A DNA stretch of 64,000 bases from Prostheceraeus crozeri (taxonomy: Eukaryota; Platyhelminthes; Polycladida; Euryleptidae): contig CAJQUW010004789.1 of assembly GCA_907163375.1 (NCBI GenBank), forward strand, positions 62,001 through 126,000, in the 5' to 3' direction. Shown here piece by piece: positions 57,161 through 64,000 of the stretch (the stretch's first letter is position 1; every line of letters begins with the position of its first letter). A model generated the notes under the pieces. It made no database searches. It saw only the letters and a list, made by a program, of their open reading frames with translations, and was not told the DNA's origin. Both the position numbers and the translations under genes were made by a program.

Positions 57161-57649
57161 TTATAGATTGTTTAACTCTAACATAATATCTAGAAATGGT
57201 ACTCCTTTTTGTAATTTGTACAAAACGTATAAACATAATTGTCCACAATAGGTAGTGCCTGGTGTTTGAATTTGAAACGTATTGTATGTTCCCGTTCCAA
57301 GTAATTCTTTTACTTCATTTGTAGGGGGCAAACCGTATGAATCGAACCAATAGTTCTCAGCCTCCGGGCGATCAAAATAATAGTTTTGCTGATGATTTTT
57401 AACGCCTGCTGACCAATGTACGCCGTTTTGGTCTGAAGTGTGAAGATTCGTTATGAAATTTACATTTATTGATGGAACTTTATTCCGGGAACTGAAGGTT
57501 CCTGTTGGCCTATTTTTTAGGAATTGTAATTCATCCCTCATCAATATGTGAAAATTCTTTATTCCCAATTGATTAGCAATCTTATTTAAATCGAAATTCG
57601 TTGTTGTCTGTGTTCCATATAATTTCAAAAACTCATTTATGTTGCTCAT
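57161..57649 (-). CDS. Adenain-like cysteine protease (virion maturation)
   Basis: 162 codons on the minus strand. The catalytic set of adenovirus-type proteases is visible: His78 in NGVHWSAGVK, Asp103 in YWFDSYGLPP, Gln126/128 in FQIQTPG and Cys135 in TYCGQLCLYVLYKL. These align in order with adenain VHW, the acidic residue in LFEPFG, and AACGLFC. The family cuts capsid and core precursors during particle maturation. The start is preceded by TTTTTTTATTATAAA, as in the other genes of the element. Length is slightly below adenain (about 204), as usual in Polintons. The frame looks open. Confidence 0.92.
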   Translation of the reverse strand: MSNINEFLKLYGTQTTTNFDLNKIANQLGIKNFHILMRDELQFLKNRPTGTFSSRNKVPSINVNFITNLHTSDQNGVHWSAGVKNHQQNYYFDRPEAENYWFDSYGLPPTNEVKELLGTGTYNTFQIQTPGTTYCGQLCLYVLYKLQKGVPFLDIMLELNNL

Positions 57650-57688
57650 TTTATAATAAAAAAATTTCTTAAGGGACCCTAGAAGACA

Positions 57689-57850
57689 GGGGGTATTGAT
57701 TTAAAACTGTTCTCTAATGATGTCTTTCCTTACTACTTAGTCAGAAGGGGGTATTGATTTAAAACATTTTTATAATGATGACTTTCCTTACTACTTGGGG
57801 GGGGGGTATTGATTTAAAACTGGTCTCTAATGATGTCTTTCTTTACTACT
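57689..57850 (+). repeat. 55-59-bp tandem repeat, three copies
   Basis: Each copy starts with a G-run, then TATTGATTTAAAAC, TAATGATG and CTTTCCTTACTACTT. Copies lie near 57689, 57748 and 57797, just upstream of the protease start on its strand. Confidence 0.85.
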
Positions 57851-57951
57851 TATTCGATTTTGAAATTATTTAATTTAATCTAAATTTAAACGTTACATTG
57901 TTGCATTGTGTTAGTGTTTAACTACATAGAGTTGGTGTTTCGCTCATCTTT

Positions 57952-58086
57952 TAACAATAGTAATTCATTACTCATCAATATGTGAAAATTCTTTACTCCC
58001 AATTGCTTAGCAATCTCATTTAAATCGAAATTTAATGTGGTTTTGTTTGCTGTATATTTTTAGAATGACTCTAATGTTTCTCATTT
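57952..58086 (-). pseudogene. Diverged copy of the protease N-terminal region
   Basis: On the minus strand this resembles the first 40 codons of the protease gene (57520-57655), including the AATATGTGAAAATTCTTTA and CCCAATTG phrases and the start context. It has drifted more than the 1.5-kb duplication, so it is an older event. Confidence 0.7.
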
Positions 58087-58202
58087 TTATAAAAGATACA
58101 ATGTTTCTATTATATTCCCGTAAATGAGAAATTAAAAACAACACATGGATATTTCAATATGTATATTTACAAAAATGCAACCACACAAGTCTACAAATAT
58201 TG

Positions 58203-58520
58203 ATGTCCACACCGTGGACAAGGAATTTTTGTTCTCCAGTAAAAGAAAATAAAATCAGCTACTACTATTCAACTTCCTTAAAACAATCGGTTATTAACTA
58301 TAATATTACAAATTGCATTAACAAAATGTCCACACCGTGGACAAGGAATTTTTGTTCTCCAGTAAAATAAAATAAAATCAGCTACTACTATTCAACTTCC
58401 TTAAAACAATCGGTTATAAACTATAATATTACAAATTGCATTAACAAAATGTCCACACCGTGGACAAGGAATTTTTGTTCTCCAGTAAAATAAAATAAAA
58501 TCAGCTACTACTACTTTTAA
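58203..58520 (+). repeat. 123-bp tandem repeat with GTCCAC hairpin, 2.5 copies
   Basis: Copies begin with the perfect hairpin GTCCAC-ACC-GTGGAC at about 58205, 58328 and 58451. The 123-base unit is almost unchanged between copies and stops at the 3' end of the minus-strand 224-codon gene. Confidence 0.92.
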
Positions 58521-58526
58521 GTTCTT

Positions 58527-59201
58527 TTAAGCTTCTTTCCAAAAGCTTTCATATTTCCGAAGACAATCTTCTAACAATGATAAATTCGATTTCAAAAAAC
58601 GTAAGGGTACATTTAGTCTACAAATCTTTGGAAAAATAGATGCCATCTTACCTAATTTAATTGCAAATGCAATTTCAGTCCTTGAATAAGAAATGTTATT
58701 AGTTTGCAATAAATGTTGAAAGTATGCCTTATCCTTTTCACACAGTTCCAGTAAATAATTCGCGTGTTTTCCCAGGTAGATTTTCATCATTATGTTAATA
58801 ACGTTATTTTTCTTCTCCATCACATAAAGAGTATTTAAATTTGCAATGGCTTCAGCAGTATCTCCTGAAGGCTCAACAAAGTCTTCTAAGGAATCCACAA
58901 ATTCATATCGGGTAGATAAAGACGTCGATAATTGATGATGAAGGTCGTCAATCTTTCCGTCCCTTTCTCTTTCTTTCTTTTCTTTCACGAGTAAGCGTTT
59001 TGCTTTTCTTCTCCGTTTTCTTTCCTTATAAAAAAATGTAGGGTCAAAAATAATCGGAAATTTCTCCATTTGTTCAATGATGAAAGTGTTATATTCTTCC
59101 TTCTTATCATTGGAAATATATCGTTTTGAAATTTCTGTAAATAACTCCGGAAACGTAGCAATAATGTTTGACTGCTCTTCGATAACTTCTTGTGTTGACA
59201 T
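58527..59201 (-). CDS. Polinton accessory (cargo) protein, function unknown
   Basis: 224 codons on the minus strand next to the right terminal repeat. A very basic block lies at about residues 59-80 (KERKRRRKAKRLLVKEKKE), which could be a nuclear signal or bind nucleic acid. The C-terminal 90 residues look like a compact helical domain (GKHANYLLELCEKDKAYFQH, ISYSRTEIAFAIKLGKM, LRFLKSNLSLLEDCLRKYES). Base composition is closer to host DNA than that of the capsid genes, so it may be a later gain. End-proximal genes of viruses often act against host defence; that is inference only. Confidence 0.65.
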   Translation of the reverse strand: MSTQEVIEEQSNIIATFPELFTEISKRYISNDKKEEYNTFIIEQMEKFPIIFDPTFFYKERKRRRKAKRLLVKEKKERERDGKIDDLHHQLSTSLSTRYEFVDSLEDFVEPSGDTAEAIANLNTLYVMEKKNNVINIMMKIYLGKHANYLLELCEKDKAYFQHLLQTNNISYSRTEIAFAIKLGKMASIFPKICRLNVPLRFLKSNLSLLEDCLRKYESFWKEA

Positions 59202-59561
59202 GACTGATCACAGCGCAGCACACGATACAATGACAGACGAGAGAGATAAATGAAAACAGTACAGCTGGCAGATATCTTAACGTCATACGGGTGTGCTGAC
59301 GCACTAACAAGAATTTAAAACAACTCGCCTAACGTACAATTAAAATGTCATTGTTTCACAGAGTAGTAGCAGCTGTTTGTTCTTTCATACATTGTTTCCT
59401 TTCAAATGTTTGAGTTGGAGGACACAGCTCCTTACACTGAAATGCATTTTATTCTTAAATGCGGGAAGCAGATGTTCTCTACAATTGAGTGTTTATCTGA
59501 GTGCAAATTGTAAGAACGCCAGGAGCGGTCATGATTTGAGCAAGAAAATGATCATAATCAC
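59202..59561. other. Polinton right intergenic region
   Basis: Between the minus-strand accessory gene and the right terminal repeat. Less AT-rich than the rest. It probably holds the promoter of the accessory gene; no clear element is recognised. A + strand 78-codon frame at 59377-59613 runs into the terminal repeat and looks spurious. Confidence 0.45.
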
Positions 59562-60096
59562 AAATTTGAGATTCTTAACTTTTATGATTTTCGGTGTCCT
59601 AGAACGGTCATGATTTTGGGGGCGGGTGAAAATCGAACCGAAGGTTCTAGGGCTTCGCCCGATTGTAATTCTCAAATTTTGAGATTTTGAAAAATTTGAA
59701 AAATTGGGTATTTTTAAAAACGCCCAAATCGGAGCGAAGCTCCTCTGGCTTTAGCCGATTTATGAATTTAGGTCTTCATAACCTGAAAAAGGGTTCAAAT
59801 ACATGAATTTATGTCGTTTTTAAAAATGCCATTTTTTGAAAAAATGGTACTTTTTGAATGGACTAAATTCATGTATTTAGGTCTTAAAAACCTGAAAAAG
59901 GGTTCAAATTCATGAATTTATGTCGTTTTTAAAGATACTATTTTTTTGAATTTTAGGTGTCCTGGAACGGTCTAAATTCATGTATTTAGGTCTTAAAAAC
60001 CTGAAAAAGGGTCTAAATTCATGAATTTATGTCGTTTTTAAAGATACCAATTTTTTGAATTTTATGGTGTCCTGGAACGGTCTTTTGCCCATTACT
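59562..60096 (-). repeat. Right terminal inverted repeat of the Polinton
   Basis: The inverse of the left arm, with an extra copy of an outer tandem unit: the complement of GACCGTTCYAGGACACC appears at 59593, 59956 and 60066. Hairpin modules lie at 59632-59663 and 59728-59759. It ends CCCATTACT before the GTCATT duplication. Confidence 0.93.
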
Positions 60097-60102
60097 GTCA
60101 TT

Positions 60103-63100
60103 GTCAAAGGAATTTTGTGGAAATTCAAGAAATGTATATTATTATCTAGCTTACAATGATTCTATCACAATAACGACAGTCTACGTGATACGAGTCGAAT
60201 ACACGAAACTTGAAGTTGGCACAAGTGCGAGGAACCACAATGATGTCTCAAAATCTTGCATCTATTAGAAGCATTTTGCTGAATTCACCGATTGAAATTG
60301 AAAAACTGCCTGTTAATCACATCAAAGTGGTATTACTGTTCTTTAATAAGGCACATCTCTCACATGATTCCAACAAAAATGCAGGAGAAGTGTTGTTGTT
60401 GTTTTACCCGGTCCCGTCTAACGGATGGGAGGCTTCGTATCGAGACAGTGCGAAGCGACACACCCAGTAAGCAACTACTGCTGGCGAGGAGTGCCCTGGG
60501 GTGGGGATGGCCATTCCGGTACCACCGCGGTGCTACCATGTCCAAGTCAAAACTATTTACACAGGATGGACAGCATTGATCGCGGGATGCAGCAACCTCA
60601 ATAGTCTCACCCCACACTTCACCTCCGAAGGGGGGGGCGGCCATCTCTGAGGGGACTTTGGACAAGGTACAGCCAGACATGCCACAAGGGAGGAAGCTCA
60701 AAGAGCTATGTCTCAAAGTCTACGTGTGTACAGCCCAGTGAACCCTTAATGAGTCCTTTTCATGAGTATCTTACATTTTTTATGTACAAATAATTTTTAT
60801 ATTTTATTATCCGCATGTTAGCGGACATCAGTTACAGCAGCTAAGATTCGGCAGTCAGGATCCCCGTAATATCAACTTAGTGTAGTCACTGAGGAAAGGC
60901 AATGAGAATAAGACATCAAACTGCCAACATCAGAGCTTACGACACGCAGGAGAACGTCGGTTTTTATTTTATTCAGTCCCGGTAACCTCAGCAATGTTTA
61001 TAAACCTGGCAGACATGATTTTCATTGATCTGAAAGTATTTCATGTAATCAGTAGAACTCTGCAAAATGATCAATGCTTGCTGTTTTAACCGTCGGCAGT
61101 CTACGGGTCTCTGGTACCGCAGTGTGATAATATGAACTTCCATAAAACAACATTGATGCAAGCAAGCCATTCGTGTATTGCGCATTTTATGAAGTTCAAT
61201 AACTGTCTTTCGAATGTATCACCATAGACGATGGCAGTTTTGAAAATATTTTTAGTGAAGATAATTGAAGTGATTATGCCAGAAAATTACCTCATGTTGT
61301 GGTCTTTCAAAGTTAGAAAAGGTTTCTAACATCTGACAAGAAAAAAACGATGCAGTATGCTGACAAAATACATTGAAAAAATCTTTGAGACATCGGTTTT
61401 AAGTCATTTAACTGTAGATTTGTGGTGAATATATTATATATATCTGTATTATAGTTATATAATGACATCTACAGGTTGACCGAAAGTGAGAACCTTTGGA
61501 ATTGTCTGATTCTATCCGCCTTTGAATTCCCAGAGTTGCTGCTTCATCTATTACAGTGCTTTGTGCTTCAGATAACGAATGCATTGAAGGAAGAACTTTA
61601 CCTATCCTGCAGTTTTGTACTCCTCACTGTTTATCCTCAGAATAGAAGAAATATCTTAGATGCATAGAATCTCCTAATTTTCTCAGCTTTGACTAAGGAT
61701 AGCAGAAAGCCCGGAGAAATGCTTCGGTCAGAAAGGTGGCCCGGTCTGACCATGCTTCGGATCGAGTCGTGTATAAACGACTCCTTTGTTGAAAACATGA
61801 AGATAGTAGTAATTCTGACATCTGAACGAATGAGTGAATAAATGACGAGCTTTATAAGTATTGACAAATACTGAGAGCTTCAAGGTAAACATCAGAAAAC
61901 TTTTAGAAGCATTCATTTAGCTTTTCGGAAAGCTTCAACAGTTCAGAAGATTGATCACAAGACTATACTGTTACTTGAGAGGAACGAACGAAGACTTGCT
62001 CATGTTCGTTGTTGGAAATAGCAATATGCTGAAGAAGGTCATAGACGTGTGCGTCCAAGTGGATCCACTATGAAGCATGAGGTTGGCCCAATCAATTTGA
62101 ATACACAAAATATCGTCGTCATTTTGATGGAATTTTCATGAAGAGAGGCCGAGAAAGCGCTCAGGAGTCTACCAACTAAAATTCCAGCAAGATGACGACG
62201 ATGTTTTGTGTATTCAGATCCATTATTGGTCAAGATTTGAATTTTTTCTGTCTCTTGGTCCTGATGGAATCAACGCTGTGAAACAACGTCATTGTAACTT
62301 CGAGTGGGAATGATAACGAAGGGGAGAAGTGACCTTTAATGGGTTAAGTAGCTGAGAACTCATCAGCACTTACAATCAAGGAATGAGTAAACGATAACCA
62401 ATTCCAGCTTTCATCGGTGACCATATCTCTCAAAGTGGGCGCTACATGAACTGAACTGGGAAGGCATGCAAGTCGAGTGGTAGAATTTAACCGATCAGTT
62501 GTTGCAGTGAATGCAAAGTGGGAGATGAAGATGACGCTGTACTTTTTGAAGGACTCATCAGAATAATTGATAGAATTCCTTTCTCGTCAGAAGATGCTGG
62601 AAAGTACACGCCAATATGCAAATGCAGATTTCATCGTTACGTAATCGATAATGACCGGATAAATCGTTGCATTATCTGCTTCGAGAATATTCATAGAAAT
62701 CTAATTCAAGTAATAAGTACTTCGAACGCAATCTTAGTTCTAAGGCACACAGTGTACAGCATTAGTGTAAGTAAAAGATTCTCAGCAATTCAGCTCAAAT
62801 AGACATTAACATCGTTTCTTCCCAGCTTCAATTTTCTCATGAATTCTTATTTGTCGCCTAAATGTCTGAAATTCGTTAATCTTCTTACTGTTAATCATCA
62901 ATGTTTTCCTATACAGTCCGTTTCAAAAATAGTAAGAAATTAATTAAAACAGCAACATTTTATATTAAACAGTAAGTTTTTAACTATAATTGAATGCATT
63001 TGTTTCCTATATCATATTATGTGTTTTTCTTTGCTATATGTGGCCCAGCAAGGGTCTAGTCCTTAAAAGGATTGATGGGTGCATTCCTTGGTAGCCAGAT

Positions 63101-63306
63101 TCGTTTCCTCTTAAGTTCTACTGTCAAGAGTCTAAGTTCTAAATGTGACTTGTCAGTTACGCATGTGTGAGAGTGATGGGTCACACTTTCGGTCAGCGAT
63201 GAAATTGAGAATTGAATTCCAAACTAATTCCAAAAGATTGAAACATTATTTAGTTTACTGACTAATGACTATGAATATTTAGAGTATAGTCATGTGATTT
63301 TCACAG
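60103..63306. other. Right flank: no certain gene
   Basis: A GC-rich stretch at about 60400-60750, with G-runs and a long minus-strand frame (60716-60360), looks like part of a mobile element, but the family is not recognised. A + strand frame at 61476-61667 (NLWNCLILSAFEFPELLLHL) is preceded by an AG acceptor and could be an exon. TACAGTCCGTTTCAAAAATA at 62915-62934 looks like a Tc1/mariner terminus without a partner. Confidence 0.4.
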
Positions 63307-63389
63307 GAGCAATTTCAGAACATGAGCTTTCTAAGCATATGAAGTTTGTTGAATTTGGAAACGACTTTCTTCATGAAACAATCTATGTG
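63307..63389 (+). CDS. Candidate internal exon of an unrecognised host gene
   Basis: The acceptor TTTTCACAG precedes 63307 and the donor GTGAGT follows 63389. The open phase reads AISEHELSKHMKFVEFGNDF then LHETIYV. It is protein-like with no family recognised. It joins in phase with the next candidate exon. Confidence 0.45.
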
Positions 63390-63489
63390 GTGAGTATGAT
63401 ATGTATGTGCTTTCCTTTGCACATTACATATTCAGTATTCTGTCAGGCAGTGTGACTATTGACAGAATTCCGTCGGTTTTGGATTTCAG

Positions 63490-63579
63490 GTTAGGCATCG
63501 AAACACGACTAGGCGAGTACCCGTTGAGAGACTTTCTGATAGTGTATTCCACATGCTAGCGATAAATTCATTGCAATAG
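63490..63579 (+). CDS. Candidate terminal exon of an unrecognised host gene
   Basis: The acceptor GGATTTCAG precedes 63490. Reads VRHRNTTRRVPVERLSDSVF then HMLAINSLQ and stop TAG at 63577-63579. The preceding exon ends in phase 0, so the two join cleanly over a 100-base intron. Confidence 0.45.
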   Translation, partial: VRHRNTTRRVPVERLSDSVFHMLAINSLQ

Positions 63580-64000
63580 GACTGACTATCTAAGAAACTA
63601 TTCATGATATGTTACCATTTCAAATGTTCCAATATATTTGCAGTGCATTAATTGTATAATGAATTTATCAACAGCTGGGTCAATCCATTTCATATAACCA
63701 CATTAGTCAAAATACGTGTCTTTCGTCTGTAAAGTATTTAGTTCTGAGCCGATTTTCATAGTTTTTTTCATCTCATTCCTTAGGCAGGGGTCTCATCCCA
63801 AAATTTTTGGATTTTTTGCCCCTTATTTCTCTTCCAAAATGGAGAAAACTAAATGACTTGAGTGAATAGCGCACCATGAGGTATTCACCACGATACAATC
63901 GACCTTTTTCTTTTCAGGATGCAGTCCTTATATGATACTTATACGATTTTTTCGAGTACCTATCGTCCACTGAAAACATTCGTCTTGGGATAAGTAGTCC

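Larger units (their letters stand above)
54279..57326 (+). repeat. 1,527-bp tandem duplication of the phospholipase-integrase gene
   Basis: The unit from about 54279 to 55805 recurs from 55806 with near identity over its whole length. Each unit contains the PLA2-integrase frame plus the C-terminal end of the protease gene on the minus strand. Only the second unit continues into the whole protease gene. Such identity implies a very recent unequal exchange. Confidence 0.95.
40731..60096 (+). mobile_element. Polinton/Maverick (adintovirus-like) insertion
   Basis: 19,366 bases bounded by long inverted repeats that start AGTAATGGG and end CCCATTACT, flanked on both sides by GTCATT (40725-40730, 60097-60102), the 6-bp duplication typical of the family. 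The hallmark set is present: double-jelly-roll major capsid, single-jelly-roll minor capsid, packaging ATPase, adenain-like protease, protein-primed DNA polymerase B and retrovirus-type integrase. Most genes lie on the + strand, with three on the minus strand. It is broken: about two breaks in the polymerase and one in a minus-strand gene, while the capsid, ATPase and protease frames look open. The perfect target duplication and well-matched terminal repeats indicate recent insertion. Composition is far more AT-rich than the host flanks apart from small GC-rich hairpin modules. Confidence 0.97.

Noticed and set aside
58203-58520. Regular repeats as a CRISPR array
   Set aside because: The 123-base units have no unique spacers between short repeats, and the context is a eukaryotic mobile element.
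60360-60750. Coding gene or rRNA piece in the GC-rich block
   Set aside because: Long frames arise from high GC content; no rRNA core motif or protein family is recognised. Probably a piece of a mobile element.

Overview
The window is invertebrate-animal nuclear DNA. It is AT-rich, has GT-AG introns, carries several eukaryotic transposon families, and holds one host gene recognised with confidence: cyclin C, split into nine coding exons over 27 kb. The species cannot be named from the sequence.

Left part (1-4488): the end of a hAT DNA transposon that runs off the left edge, then gene-poor DNA. Positions 4489-31714 hold cyclin C on the + strand (270 codons). Its nine exons were found by reading splice sites against the family protein, and all eight junction phases agree. 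Introns make up about 97% of the gene. They contain a 1.76-kb mariner with long terminal inverted repeats, a decayed relative of it, the 3' end of a Penelope-like retroelement with a hammerhead-like motif, two copies of an unnamed repeat (one with a nested insertion), minisatellites and large hairpins.

Middle (31715-40730): a 3.5-kb hAT element with a perfect 8-bp target duplication (32404-35917), a broken Tc1-type element (36649-37725), a region of perfect palindromes and an 815-bp inverted-repeat element. No further host gene is certain here, apart from one possible minus-strand exon.

Right (40731-60096): a Polinton/Maverick (adintovirus-like) insertion of 19,366 bp with long terminal inverted repeats, 5'-AG...CT-3' ends and a perfect 6-bp target duplication (GTCATT). 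It encodes double- and single-jelly-roll capsid proteins, an FtsK/HerA-type packaging ATPase, an adenain-like protease, a protein-primed DNA polymerase B (broken, about two breaks), a retrovirus-type integrase and several small virion-like proteins. It is a young fossil: many frames look open, but the polymerase and one minus-strand gene are broken. Unusual points are: (i) a parvovirus-type phospholipase A2 domain in the same frame as the integrase, present as a near-identical tandem pair; (ii) a phage tail-fibre-like motif on a long coiled coil; (iii) a family of GC-rich double-hairpin modules, each exactly 32 bp, in the terminal repeats, between genes and inside reading frames; and (iv) a separate tandem repeat in almost every intergenic gap.

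Right flank (60097-64000): a GC-rich unidentified stretch and two candidate terminal exons of an unrecognised + strand host gene near 63.3-63.6 kb.
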